Assembly (NCBI GenBank): GCA_003049465.1
Contig: PYSS01000086.1
Coordinates: 62,001-126,000 of the forward strand
Origin: Magnaporthiopsis rhizophila
Lineage: Eukaryota; Ascomycota; Sordariomycetes; Magnaporthales; Magnaporthaceae
DNA length: 64,000 bases
Direction of reading: 5' to 3'
Made by a program: the position numbers and the translations under genes. Under the pieces are notes generated by a model. That model saw nothing but the letters and a program-made list of their open reading frames with translations, did no database searches and had not been told where the DNA came from. Positions 38,401-48,403 of this stretch are shown here, in pieces (the first letter of the stretch is position 1; each line of letters starts with the position of its first letter).

Positions 38401-40995
38401 TCCAACATCGCGGCGGCCCTCAAGTCCATGGGCGCTCCGGTGCCGTCGGCGCCTTCGACCCCGAAGACTGCGCGTCTGGCATTCCTCTACAGTAACGAGT
38501 CCCAGATGGCAAACATGCTCAGCGGCGGCAAAGACTACGGCTTCCGCAACAAGCTCTCGGACGACCAGTCGGAAACCACGGCGCAGTGGATTCAAGAGTT
38601 TGGCGTCGAGAACTTTTGCAAGGGCGAAGAGCGCATCCATCGCCTGAGCGTCGAGGTGCACTCGTGCGTCAGCAGGCTGATTGGCGACGGAGTCACCCCC
38701 AGCGCCGAGCTCTGGACAAACGAGCTCTATGCCGTCGATCGCGGACATCTCGATGGGAGCAAGGCGAGAGAGAGGGATGCTCACTGGGACGACGCGTCCA
38801 GCGTCGTCAGCGACGGGGACCGTCGTTTCCCGGGCCGCTTCAGCTCCGTCTCTCGTGATCTGAGGAGTGTCTCGTCTTTCAACATGAGCCAGCACTCGTT
38901 CGACTCGAGTCGATTCAGCGCCTCGAGGGCCACCGTCAGCAGCACAATGCCCGACGCCGTCGACTCGCCCGACTATTTTGGCGCGTCCTCGCCGGTACAT
39001 GGAATAGATTCGGGCATTACGTACTGGTCCCAGTTCCAGTCTGCCCTCTCCGCGGCGCCTGCAGTTCCCCCACGCCCGCAGTCTCCCGCCACCAGCTTGA
39101 CCAGCCTATCCGGCTCGTTCTCGTTCCCCCACCACGGTGCTCTCTCGCCCCATCACCAAGCTGTGAGGCCGACCACGGCGGCGTCGTCCAACGAGACGGT
39201 CATGCAGCAGCGGTTGTCGGAGGACAAGACCAACTTTCTTGCACGGCTCAAGCGATCACTCACCAGTCTGCTGCTTTCGGACTTGGGCAACCTGGTCTTT
39301 GCCAAGGGCTCCGAGGCCGACCTTTGGTTCCAGGATCTTGGTCAGAAGTGCATCAAACATCGTGACAAGATGGACGCGCAGGCCGCTCAGGCTGCTGCCG
39401 CGCAGACAACAGCCCAGCAGTCCCCGTCGCCGTCCCTGGCACAGCTGCATACTTCTACTTCGGAGAAGAGGAAGTCCAAGGATGGGAGCGGGCGACGCTT
39501 CCTGGAGAAGAAGAGGAGCTTTGCGGACCTTCGTGGAGCTGGCGAGAGCCCTTCGTCGGCCGAGTCAAGCCGGCGCGACACCGAGAGCCTGCGCCTCCCG
39601 GAGGATCTGACGGCTCGCCCAGGTGACTATGGGGAGCATAACGCTCGCCGGAGGTCCGGACGGAGAGAGAGGGATGCCGAGTTCCCCTTTGTCAAGGCGT
39701 ACCAGCGCCTTCTGCGCATGTTCTGTGTGCATCCGAGCCCCTACGTCAAGCTGGAAGCTTTGTACGAGCTAGAGCACCTAATTGTGGCTTCTCTGGCGTC
39801 TGGCGGCTCGAGAAGGCGCGCAGGCGCACACGCCCGCACGGGCAGCACTCAGGAACCTTCAACCTCTGAGGATGGCAAGCCAGTGCAGCAGTCAACGATA
39901 AAACCGCTGGAGAAGGCCATCGACAATGTCAAGGAGCGCCGCTCGCACACGATGACGGCCCGCTCGCAGGCGCTTGTCGGGGTAGACGGACAAGCTCTGA
40001 CGACTGTCCGGGGCCGCGGCGGTGGTTTCGGGGTCGACGCACGCTCCGCAGTAACGGACCCGGCCCATACGGACAGCATCGTCGAGGTTCTCCGGTCCCT
40101 ATTCAGGGATCCGGCGGTTCGACCAAAGACGCTGTTCCGAGACCTCCAGTTCATCGCATCCTTCGTGAACGCCTCGATTCTTGACAACACGGACCGGGGC
40201 AAGGCGTTCTGGAACGCGGGCCTGGCCGCCCTTCTCCTGAAGCAGGAGGTCTGCAGAACTATGGTCGAAGTCGCCGACAAGATCGTCGAGTCGGCTCGGT
40301 CGTCCAAGAGCTCTTCGTCCTCGTCGGGTTGGGTCGGAATCGAGCCATCGATCGGTTCGACCGGCGCTCGGTCGATCGACGCCCAGAGCGTGTCGTCTGC
40401 GCGATCTGCGAGGTCTGCGCGGTCCGCGGTCTCGGCAGTGTCGGCATCGACGGCACGCAGCAGCAGCGCGCTGGAAGGTCACAAACCGCCGTCGCCGCCG
40501 CCGCTGGCGTCGCTCGGCAAGGTGCACGCGGGCAAGATGCTCACCATCACGGCCAAGGAGGGCGACCCGACGGCGCAGCGCGAGCTGGCGCTCTTTTACC
40601 TGTCGGAGCCCGAGATGCTCGAGCGGTCGACGCTGCCGCTCTCCAAGCTCAGCGGGGTGTTCCGGCAGGTGGTGCTCGACAACTACGCCGCCACATCGGG
40701 CGGCGGCGCGGGCGGCGGGTCCCGCGCGGGCAGGGGGCTCGGCGTCGGAGGTGGCGCCGGCGGGGCCTCGGGTGGCGGCGGCTCTCGCACCGGCGGTGGC
40801 AGCAGCGCGAGCCTCGGCGGTGGAGGCTCCGTCGGGGCCGGGGGCGGACCGGCCGGGCCCAGCCTCGGCGACGTCCGCACGGACCCGGCGCCCATGTGCC
40901 TAGCCATCCACTGGATGGCGGCGGCTGCCGAGGGCGGGGACGGCATTGCCAAGAACTTTATGGCGCAGCAGGATGAGGTTTACGGCCGAGGCTAG
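35404..40995 (+). CDS. Large protein with RasGAP-like segment and Sel1-like C-terminus
   Basis: Uninterrupted frame of 1863 aa. I cannot name an orthologue. Residues 90-200 are basic and helical (YQERKRANNRVRLQRN). About 225-560 are helical with a segment near 475-515 (LVLRWLFQVWLPEVMIHPETRG... RQKILRTVA) that resembles the core helix pattern of RasGAP domains, without a clear arginine finger. Long Ser/Pro-rich acidic linkers follow (610-900, 1150-1350, 1480-1560). Around 1427-1460 is a conserved FVKAYQRLLRMFCVHPSPYV stretch. The C-terminus (about 1700-1863) resembles a Sel1/TPR unit (GDPTAQRELALFYLSEPEML ... AIHWMAAAAEGGDGIA) split by a Gly-rich insert at about 1762-1820. A role in small-GTPase signalling is possible, not shown. 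A (CCG)n run precedes the ATG. Confidence 0.8.
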   Translation: MSAMSARRSDEVPRRSEHRSQTLAQKPIIAQQAFPMPLSQDQVQDQVQSSLEQGLPAGGEGALPTLGVNPSPFKLPPLLLHDVSQYTNPFFAEPEPNRLTLEELAHLVRLSKYQERKRANNRVRLQRNLVATALSARLTRCGEVAYRNLVNCFRSQEKKAFASLYKAVHDVRLSCMESRKYAMLEPEMESLSLHSPGVGSSESLNSPGLAGDASAPFLNSIAASSREAFLAFLTQIRTNPDYLAARLCSLDSTELSALKTFDQNPEPIDSVLPSHGASSSSSRLPSSNLRDRTSALRSGSHRSSANPVSHVEQLLSFQRHDPLSALIHTCFANSAGPDSAEDRRRTHIWATAMARLISEQRTGNDSILFSVLNAWSSMRDWPGRNNMEWYLMKILEDGAFILDRAEDQNGTRFNLSSWSREDSSAADRFYEKAVEQLFEIMDDEDETGIPEGLVELGNEILKKLDAQFVESTRRELVLRWLFQVWLPEVMIHPETRGIMAEYHITDYGRQKILRTVAMYASRLAQDVISGKPVKPETTRHIENILGRFGPRSARRKTRLLPARSLTSLRETVEVHPYLVIAPADLVTMINALFPEKRPQSAHSNRLRSGANSISGMSVISQPISVISPRHTGNSNNPNPNNNDGASVISTSLSSVLSDATTSHEPLLEEQHTGTSSRYSPPIPFQKRVKTYEEDGFRLREALHEMTQSLGPDVVQGTCHPCMDRWSVLFISADGNMLSTQMTYDPDDDVDEDENSPTSDTDEEDEDDGRPDLGKDYHQLRDSILRLVEEYEIPRESPDSGGHAPTFSNRTTSTLKKYRSKNKVISTEKSAQIRNSNNPYRRHTQPAPTIAVDIESSSAAPADLSSSGSGSVESEAGAGGQESVLVAMLTAASAQSRAQSDFVSAHQYWRTLQRLNALTSSSLRSNGFAVLLYIFSRGPRDSIRRSASAIEEYDAWLVWLKQSQERAEGAIEGMMRRLSALRDKAWYVIDVRNSTHYDFSSNIAAALKSMGAPVPSAPSTPKTARLAFLYSNESQMANMLSGGKDYGFRNKLSDDQSETTAQWIQEFGVENFCKGEERIHRLSVEVHSCVSRLIGDGVTPSAELWTNELYAVDRGHLDGSKARERDAHWDDASSVVSDGDRRFPGRFSSVSRDLRSVSSFNMSQHSFDSSRFSASRATVSSTMPDAVDSPDYFGASSPVHGIDSGITYWSQFQSALSAAPAVPPRPQSPATSLTSLSGSFSFPHHGALSPHHQAVRPTTAASSNETVMQQRLSEDKTNFLARLKRSLTSLLLSDLGNLVFAKGSEADLWFQDLGQKCIKHRDKMDAQAAQAAAAQTTAQQSPSPSLAQLHTSTSEKRKSKDGSGRRFLEKKRSFADLRGAGESPSSAESSRRDTESLRLPEDLTARPGDYGEHNARRRSGRRERDAEFPFVKAYQRLLRMFCVHPSPYVKLEALYELEHLIVASLASGGSRRRAGAHARTGSTQEPSTSEDGKPVQQSTIKPLEKAIDNVKERRSHTMTARSQALVGVDGQALTTVRGRGGGFGVDARSAVTDPAHTDSIVEVLRSLFRDPAVRPKTLFRDLQFIASFVNASILDNTDRGKAFWNAGLAALLLKQEVCRTMVEVADKIVESARSSKSSSSSSGWVGIEPSIGSTGARSIDAQSVSSARSARSARSAVSAVSASTARSSSALEGHKPPSPPPLASLGKVHAGKMLTITAKEGDPTAQRELALFYLSEPEMLERSTLPLSKLSGVFRQVVLDNYAATSGGGAGGGSRAGRGLGVGGGAGGASGGGGSRTGGGSSASLGGGGSVGAGGGPAGPSLGDVRTDPAPMCLAIHWMAAAAEGGDGIAKNFMAQQDEVYGRG

Positions 40996-41934
40996 TGGGT
41001 GTCACTGGTTGTTGGTGATTGTGTGTTGTGTTGGGCGTTGCAACATGACGCTGTACCTGTGTTGGTCTGGGACTTATTGGCATCTGCAGTATCCGGCCCA
41101 ACCTCTCGATGGTTTGATATTTCTTTTGTTTCCCACTGTTTTCCGCGGCTTCTTCCATCACGCTATGATTTTCCCGTCCTTTCTGTTCCCAGCAATTCTG
41201 TCTTGTCAAAGCAAACGTATACCCAAAGCACGCACTTTGCATTTAAACGTTGGTTGGTCGTATATGTTTTAGGGGATATCACCCTGCGCCTTCTCAGCCT
41301 GTTAGTTGTCGTTGTTTTTGCTTAATCCTGTGCGATCACACCATACCGAACCTGCTTTCCCTCCGCCTCTGCTTTTTGTTTTCAGTCCCTGTCTTGCGAT
41401 TACTTGATTCACCGGGCATTCTCTCTGCGTTCTCTCTTGCATTTGATACTGGCTTCGCAAACCAGGGCTGGATCTTGATTTTAAAGTGGTGGATATACCA
41501 AAGGCGCGAGTTTGGGATTGGATTCGTTCGTGTGTATCATCGATATCCTGTATTCGTTCATGATGGCTTGTTGTAGATGTTGTGGTTAGGTAGTTTGTGT
41601 TGGGGGTTATTTAGCGTTGCATTTTCACATGAATGGCCTGTGTGAGAAAAATCAATGGTGATGGGAACGTTAATGAGACTGTTCTTGCATCTGTTGTTTC
41701 TTGTCCTCGTGACATTGGCAGCTCCGGGCCAGCCCGTGTCAGTTGATATCCCCGCCACCGCCCATGCCCCACAGAGAAAATACTGCCATTCTTGACCGCC
41801 AAAAAAATCCCGTTTTGCCTGGTCTTCGCAGAGCTTTCGCATTGAAGGTGCTCGGCAGGGTTCAGAGAGCCAACTCAATTGAAATCCCATTTCGCCTCCA
41901 TCTTTCCCGGCAGCATAAGAAAGAGAGTCATAGC
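40996..41934. other. Intergenic between the 1863-aa gene and rrp15
   Basis: About 940 bases holding the T-rich 3' flank of the upstream gene and the promoter of rrp15. No gene is supported. Confidence 0.6.
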
Positions 41935-42975
41935 ATGATGGCGGGCTTCACAGGGAAAAAGAGGTCAAGAGAGGAGAAGCTCAGGTTACCCAAGGGCCGC
42001 CCATCCAAAAAACCGAGGAAGCAGCGCGAGTACCACAGCTCCTCCGAAGATGAAGAGGGACCGGAGGACGGCCAGGACTTCACAGCGGTGAACCTCCTCG
42101 ATTCGGACGCCGAGGATCTGGACAACATGGTCGTCGACGACGGAGAATCCTCGGGCCCAGAAGAAGACAACGATTCCTCCTCGGGTGACGACTCTAGCAG
42201 AGAAGGCCCGAGAGTCAGGAGTAAAGCAAAAAAGCCCACCAAGCCACAAACAGCAAAAAGCGAGGCACGGAGGAGAAGATCCAAGACCGGCGACGACGAC
42301 GGCGGTGGCGAAAGCGACTCGGGCGACAACAACGACGAAGACGACGACTCTGAGGAAGACGACGAGGACATAGCATCGCTGGCAGGCAGTGGGCGCGCCA
42401 AGAAGCAGTCGAAGCGCAACGACCCGACGGCCTTCGCGACCTCCATGTCCAAGATCCTGTCGACTAAGCTGAGCAGCTCGCGGCGGGCGGACCCGGTGCT
42501 GGCGCGCAGCGCCGAGGCGCACGAGGCGGCGCGCCTGGCCGTCGACTCGGCGCTCGAGGCCAAGGCGCACCGCAAGATGGCGGAGCAGCGGCGGCTCGCG
42601 CTCGAGAAGGGCCGGGTGCGCGACGTGCTTGTCGCCACTGCCAACAACAACAGCAACAGCAACGGTGGTGGTGGGGATGGTGGGAACGACGACGACGAGA
42701 ACAGCAACAAGCAGCGCCAGGTCACGACCTCGGAGATGCTCGAGGCGGAAAGGCGGCTGCGCAAGGTGGCGCAGAGGGGCGTCATCAAGCTGTTCAACGC
42801 CGTGCGGGCGGCGCAGGTCAAGGCGGCCGACGCGCAGCGCGCGGTCCGGGCCGAGGGCGTCGTGGGCATGAACAGGCGCGAGGAGAAGGTGACCGAGATG
42901 ACCAAAAAGGGCTTCCTGGACCTTATTGCCGCCGGGGGCGGTGGGCTTAAAAAGGGGCCGTTGGAGGAGGCGTGA
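41935..42975 (+). CDS. rrp15: Rrp15, ribosomal RNA-processing protein
   Basis: Single exon, 346 aa from the ATG at 41935. Rrp15 is a nucleolar pre-60S factor needed for 27S pre-rRNA processing. The N-terminal half is basic and then highly acidic (SSSEDEEG, DDDSEEDDEDI), typical of nucleolar proteins. The Rrp15 domain begins near residue 160 (DPTAFATSMSKILSTKLS) and continues through LEAKAHRKMAEQRRLALEKGR; after an Asn/Gly-rich insertion (about 228-250) it resumes with SEMLEAERRLRKVAQRGVIKLFNAVRAAQ. The C-terminus contains TEMTKKGFLDLI. Upstream in-frame sequence to 41743 lacks an ATG and is probably leader. Confidence 0.9.
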   Translation: MMAGFTGKKRSREEKLRLPKGRPSKKPRKQREYHSSSEDEEGPEDGQDFTAVNLLDSDAEDLDNMVVDDGESSGPEEDNDSSSGDDSSREGPRVRSKAKKPTKPQTAKSEARRRRSKTGDDDGGGESDSGDNNDEDDDSEEDDEDIASLAGSGRAKKQSKRNDPTAFATSMSKILSTKLSSSRRADPVLARSAEAHEAARLAVDSALEAKAHRKMAEQRRLALEKGRVRDVLVATANNNSNSNGGGGDGGNDDDENSNKQRQVTTSEMLEAERRLRKVAQRGVIKLFNAVRAAQVKAADAQRAVRAEGVVGMNRREEKVTEMTKKGFLDLIAAGGGGLKKGPLEEA

Positions 42976-43303
42976 GAAGCCTTCTTTAATGCCCTTCCCC
43001 AGCGCCCTCCTCGCCGAGTATCTAACTGCTTGGTAGAGTTGAATAAGAGCAGAGACTGTGGCCTCAAATCCCGCGTGCCCGTTATCCAGGGCCGTTCGGT
43101 TATGTTCTATACATATATACATGATACAGTGACGCGGTGTACTTCCGTGTCCAGAACCAACCCCATCCGTACTTCTTTCGCTGCCCATGGTATCGTGAAA
43201 GTACAAGTCCGGACGTTGGCGCCCCGCTCCTCCTGCCCCAGATTAGAAGAAAGAGTGACAAAAATCCCCCTCCGTCTACCCCGACAAGTTGACCGGTGCG
43301 TTT
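42976..43303. other. 3' flanks of convergent rrp15 and ferredoxin genes
   Basis: 328 bases between two convergent stops; nothing else is seen. Confidence 0.6.
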
Positions 43304-44052
43304 CTACTTGAAATCGCTTGCTTGCAAGTTCCTCGTCATTGACGGCAGTCTGACCCTCAGGCCGTCCAGCTCCTTGGTCATAGTCACCTGGCAGCCAAGT
43401 CGACTCGTCTCGGTCAGGCCGAAAGCCAGGTCGAGCATGTCGTTCTCGTCGTCCTCAGGCTCGGGCATCTTGTCGTAGTACTCGTCGTCCAGCACTATAA
43501 CGTGGCAGGTCGAGCAGGCGCAGGAGCCGCCGCATGCCCCTGAATAACAGTTTCCCCGGTCAGCGGTTTCTTTTCCTTCCACCTCGAAGCAATTGCTTCT
43601 AGGGCCTGGGCACGTACCCTCCATCTCAAGGTCGTGCGCTTGCGCAATATCAAGTAGGTTGTCCCCTTGCGACACGGCGAGCTTGACCTCCTTGCCCTCC
43701 TTGTCTATGAATGTCACCCATAGCCTGCGCAATTCCACCCAGCACCAGCTGTTAGTCGGTTGAAAGCACGCTTGGGAGCAGACCGTAGGGGACTGGCATA
43801 CTCTTCGCCTGGCTTCGGCGGGGTGACGTGGCCGTGTAGCCGGGGGGTTGTTGTCGAGAGGAGCCGTGCTGCTGGGGTCGAGGGAGATATCCTGGACTTC
43901 ACACCCTGAGAGGCGCGAGGTCGCATCGGGCCAGAGCTGCTGCTGCCGCTGCCAAAGGCTCGGGTTAAAGGAGAGGTGCGCGAGGTCGAGACTCTTGCCA
44001 GGGGCCTGCGCGAGGCCCGTAGACATTGTGCAAAGACGCTCGGGGCGGACAT
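43304..44052 (-). CDS. yah1: Mitochondrial adrenodoxin-type [2Fe-2S] ferredoxin
   Basis: Three exons, 44052-43802, 43724-43618 and 43539-43304 (594 nt), give 197 aa. Introns have GTATGC and GTACGT donors; joining restores PKPGEELWVTFIDKEG and LEMEGACGGSCACSTC. The protein passes electrons from ferredoxin reductase into Fe-S cluster assembly and haem A synthesis in the matrix. Residues 1-75 are Arg/Ser-rich without acidic residues, a targeting sequence. The ferredoxin fold carries the cluster ligands in CGGSCACSTC and the fourth cysteine in LGCQVTM. The first exon frame was chosen over an overlapping frame because only it gives a presequence and joins in phase. It is divergent from ugo1. Confidence 0.93.
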
Positions 44053-44737
44053 GGTAAGGGTTTTGGCGTTGTCGGGCGGAGAAGAAATAAGAATAAGACA
44101 AGGGGGAAAAAAAAAAAAAATCCACAGTTGCGCAGGCAGCTATCCGAGCCCGGAACTGAAGCGCAACGGGATAGCCGTAGGCGCACACGAAGGGGTAAGA
44201 AGTGGCCTCGGATATAATATGGCTTCAGCTGGATTTTTGTCCGCCAACAGGTCCTCGCCGTCCGGCCCGGTCCTCGGTGCTTAACGTCGCAATTCTCAAC
44301 TCGGATCCGAGAGCCCTGCAAATCACCTTGACATCACTGGCTCCGAGGTTTTTCCTATGGTGGAGTCAGCACCCCGGCGGGCCTGGCCCCTGCTAAAGAG
44401 CTCGCGTGCTCCAGCTGGAAACGCTATCGGGCGGGCGTGGGAACTGGCCAGTTCTAGCGGGAAGGAGGGGCTGAAGAGGCTGCTATCTCCGGTGTTGCCG
44501 CTCACCGTCTGTGTGGTGCTGGTGCTGGCGCTGGGGTGTTTAGACGCGCCCCACCAATGAGCACTCCCAATGAGCTCGCGCCAATCAGCGGGGATGGCGA
44601 GGAGACTGGTCGAAGAATTTCATCACTGCACCAAATAGGATACCTCCACAGCCCAAGCCTGGACCTCTCGACCCAACACCAAACACCCCCAAACCTGCTC
44701 TGCCCGACCATGAGCCTGGCGGCCTCGCAAGAGCATC
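44053..44737. promoter_or_regulatory. Divergent promoter, ferredoxin / ugo1
   Basis: 685 bases between two divergent ATGs, both encoding mitochondrial proteins. No TATA box is obvious. A short poly-A run lies at 44107-44120. Confidence 0.45.
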
Positions 44738-46496
44738 ATGGCGAGCCACAGCAGAGACGGCGGCGTTAACCCGCTCCGTCCTTACTACATCCCGCCGTCG
44801 ATCGGCCCCCCCGCCGATCACCACAGCAGCCATCACCACCACGCGGCGCCCAGCCCCAGCCCAAAGCCCCTCTCGAACAATGGCGGCAACACGGCGGGCG
44901 CCCACTACGCGTCCAAGGCGCGCGACATGTTTGCCGACATCGACTACAAGGAGTACATCTCGGAGCCGTCGCCCTCGGCCGTCCAGACGCTGAAGGAGCT
45001 GCTGGACGAGTCGCTGTGGAAGTACATGTCGGTTCTCATGGCCCAGCCATTTGAGGTCTCCAGGACGATTCTGCAGGTCAGGGGCGTTGAAGGGGTCCCG
45101 GCTCCGCCGATCGAGCTGCCCGAAGTCAAGCGGCCGACGGTGCCATCTCTACCCAACGAGGTGCGTTGTGATTTTCCTGTCTGCCCTCGAATCATGACTT
45201 ATCTGCACTCTACCCGCGTCCATGATTATCATGATGAACCGCAACTGACCTGGCCGGCACAAAACCCGCAGTGGGCCGCGGATACGGACTCGGAGGGTGA
45301 GGAGGCAAAGTACTTCACATCCAACATACCCGAAACGCCCACGCCCTCACAGCGGGGCGGCTCGTACCGACAGAAGACGAGCCCGACCCTCGGGCCACAA
45401 GACGTCCCCTCGGGCACTCCAGCGGCTCAGGGCGCCACCACCAGCGCCAATCGGCTGACCATCAGCAAGGGTGACTCTATCCTCGAGGTCTTGGGGCAGC
45501 TCTGGCAGAAGGAGGGCACGTGGGGAATCTGGAAGGCTTCCAACGCCACTTTTGTCTACTCGGCGCTGCAGTCGCTGCTGGAGAACTGGTCGCGCAGCCT
45601 TCTGTGTGCCCTCTTCAACGTGCCCGACATCGGCGTCAAGGACGATGTCACGCGCTTGGTCGACATCGCGTCCCCTTACCCATGGGCGTCCTTCTTCATC
45701 GCCGCTGGCGCTGCCGTCGCCACGGGCCTGATCCTCGCCCCGCTGGACCTGGTCCGGACGAGGTAGGATACAGCCCCTCCCCAATCACATGCCATGCGAC
45801 AGGGATCCTTTGACACGACATGATGGCTGACAATGCCGCCTCGCGTCCAGGCTCATACTGACTTCGGTCTCGCGACAACCTCGCCGATCGGTCGAGATGC
45901 TGCGCAACCTGCCGTCGTACTTCTGCCCGCCGGCCCTGATCGTCCCGACAATGCTCCACTCGTTGGTGCACCCCGTCCTCACGCTCTCCACACCCGTGAT
46001 GCTCCGCACTCGGTTTGGTATCGACCGCGTGGCGTCGCCCACCTCTTTCAGCCTGAGCAAGTTCTGCTCCTCGACTGTGGCGTTGTTCATCAAACTGCCG
46101 CTCGAGACGGTTCTGCGCCGCGGCCAGGCCTCGGTTCTCGCAGAGGCTGAGCACGTGCAGGCGCTCGAGTCTGAGGGCGCTGCCCTGGAGACCATCATCT
46201 CTTGCGGACAATACAAGGGCGTGCTGGGGACGATGCGCCACATTGTGTACAGCGAGGGCACGAGGGTAGTGACCAAGCCAACAGCCCGCGCGATCACGCC
46301 CGTGGCTCCGGCCCACAAAGGCAAGTCTTCCAAGAAGACCAAGCCCAAGGTTGCCGAGTCTAAGACGGCCGAGGTTATGGTCCTCCAAGGCCAGGGCATG
46401 GAGGGCCTATGGAGGGGCTGGAAGGTGAGCTGGTGGGGTCTGGTTGGACTCTGGACTGCCGGCCTCGTCGGCGGTGGCGGCGACGGGGAGTTTTAA
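44738..46496 (+). CDS. ugo1: Ugo1-like mitochondrial outer-membrane carrier-fold protein
   Basis: Exons 44738-45160, 45272-45762 and 45851-46496 (1560 nt) give 519 aa. Introns have GTGCGT and GTAGGA donors; the first is 111 bases with no stop, so unspliced RNA stays in frame. Ugo1 links the fusion GTPases Fzo1 and Mgm1. Residues 1-60 are His/Pro/Ser-rich. Carrier-like segments follow, including MSVLMAQPFEVSRTILQVR (about 105-123) and APLDLVRTRLILTS with the carrier signature PxDxVRTR. LFIKLPLETVLRRGQ is another carrier signature. A Ser/Pro/acidic linker (about 150-200) separates the repeats. The end, GLWRGWKVSWWGLVGLW, is characteristic. Confidence 0.87.
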
Positions 46497-47286
46497 AAAG
46501 CGCACAGCGGACGAATAACGCGGGGGTGCGTTCTGAGACTATGAGCTGGGACTCTCGTTTCAGCCCAATCTGGGTGGTAGGTTTCTCTGCTTCTTTATTG
46601 ATTTTTCCCTTCTCATGGTTGCCACGGATGGACGGACGCTTCTCTCTACTCATGACGGTATGATATCCCCAAAACAACAAAAAGCTTTTGACCTGTGCTG
46701 TGACCACCACACTTTATTCGATTGTCAGGTATATGGTTGCGCTTGCCGCCAACTTAGGTAGCCTAGATAGCGTCACCGAGTATCTGGTATTGATCGGGCT
46801 GGATATTGCGCTTGGCGCACAGAACTACCCTGGCACATCGCATTGGATGTTGTTGCAACGTGAGATTTTGTTTGGGTGATAACAGGAACCCAGATTCCGT
46901 AAGACGTGACACCCAGCCTTATAGCGCCCGCTTACGGTACCCGAGCCGGCAGCCTTGTTTATGCTTATTACCCCAGCTAAGCTGCTTTCCCATCCATGCA
47001 TCCCACCCCCGACGAGCTCGTGAGGGAACAGGGGTCGTATCACGCTGCAAACGAGCCGAGGTCTGGGCGGGCAGGCATCCGCGACCACCTATTTGACCGG
47101 CTCTGGCGCCATGTTTGTTCATTTTCTATTTAGTCCATCTTGGCCACAGATAATCAATCAATCGCTTATATCAGAAAAATCAGGCGATCGATGCAAACCA
47201 TCACAATTTCGCCGGTGCATTTTCTCCCACCTACGTACTAGCTAGCGCCCATCGCATATTGACGTCCGTTCCACAGGCCACCCGAA
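46497..47286. other. Intergenic, ugo1 to thioesterase
   Basis: 790 bases without a supported gene. It holds the 3' flank of ugo1 and the thioesterase promoter. Confidence 0.6.
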
Positions 47287-48403
47287 ATGGCCGTCCAGGC
47301 CCCCGTTGAGCCGTTGATATCGGTCATCCCTGCCCCCGAACACGGACCCGATGTGTTTACCAACGAGAAGTGCGTACCACCTATATCTTCTTCCCATGAC
47401 TAGACGTTTTTTTTTTTTTTTTTTAATAAATTATGTCTGTTCTGCATCAGTCTACCTAGTGCAATAAGCAAAGTAAACTGAGCCTGACCTCCCATCCACC
47501 AGCCTGCCCTGGACCCCCTCCCGCTTCGACCGCGGCATATTCGGCGGGTTCCTGCTGGGCCACGCCGTGCGCGCCGCCCAGCTGAGCGCCGACGAGGCGC
47601 TGGCGGTGCACTCGCTGCAGTCGACCTTTGTGCGGGCCGGCCGGGCCTCGTCGCGGTTCCTGTACCGCGTCGACCGCGTCAGCGACGGCCGCACCTTCTC
47701 CACGCGCGTCGTGCGCGCCGAGCAGGACGGGCTGTGCGTCTTTGTCGCCACCGTTGGGCTGTGCAGACCAGGCTCGTCTGCTGCTGCTGGTGCTGCTGAT
47801 AAGAGCGGCGGGCCCCAGGAGCTGCAAGACGCGATCGAGCCGCCGCTGTCGATAAACGGGCTCGCGCCGCTCGACATTCCCGCGAACTCGAACCAGGCGC
47901 TGCTGTCGCAGATCGGGCTGGTGCCCGACACGGGCCCGGACGCGGTCACCTGGTTCGACGACCCCTTTGACTGGCGCCACATCCCGTCACCGGTGCCGGT
48001 GCCGGCGCCGCCCTCGGGAAGCAACAAGCCATCCGGCTTCCGGCTGCACAGCTACGTACGCTCCGTCGCCCCGCTCTCGGCGGCCGCGACGCCCGCGCAC
48101 CACCTGGCGGCGCTCGCCTTCCTGACGGACGAGTTCCTGCTCTCGACCGCCAACCTGGCGCACCACCGGCCGGGGACGACGGCGAGGTCGCGGTTCGCGG
48201 TGCAGACCAGCCTCAGCCACTCGGTCCTGTTCCACGACCCGAACGCCCGGGCCGACGAGTGGATCGTGTCGGAGCGGAGCACCAGCTGGGCCGCCGACGG
48301 GCGCGTGCTGGTCGAGCAGCGGTTTTGGGGTCGGGACTCGGGGCGGCTGGTGCTGACTTGTTGGCAGGAGGGGCTTGTGCGGGTTAAAAGGGCGAAGCTG
48401 TGA
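47287..48403 (+). CDS. Peroxisomal acyl-CoA thioesterase (TesB/ACOT8 type)
   Basis: Exons 47287-47369 and 47503-48403 (984 nt) give 327 aa. The intron (GTGCGT donor, ACCAG acceptor) contains an 18-T run. The enzyme hydrolyses acyl-CoA to free acid and CoA in fatty-acid turnover. It is a double hotdog protein: residues about 28-110 contain NLPWTPSRFDRGIFGGFLLG and VHSLQSTFVRAG; the second hotdog has the conserved AFLTDEFLL, and near the end DEWIVSERSTSWAADGRVLVEQRFW. The C-terminal tripeptide AKL is a variant PTS1, which places it in peroxisomes. A Pro/Ala-rich linker (about 220-240) joins the halves. Confidence 0.9.
47407..47424. repeat. Poly-T run in the thioesterase intron
   Basis: 18 T within intron 47370-47502, about 80 bases before the acceptor. 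Confidence 0.8.

Noticed and set aside
37579..39000. Minus-strand open frame of 473 codons
   Set aside because: Antisense to the 1863-aa gene; high Arg/Val content and no domain.
41928..43206. Two long minus-strand frames opposite rrp15
   Set aside because: They mirror the Ser/Asp/Glu-rich coding strand of rrp15 and have Ser/Arg-rich low-complexity products.
43714..44188. Alternative first-exon frame of the ferredoxin region starting MSTGLAQAPG
   Set aside because: It does not give a targeting sequence and cannot be joined to the ferredoxin core with a GT-AG intron; the frame from 44052 does both.
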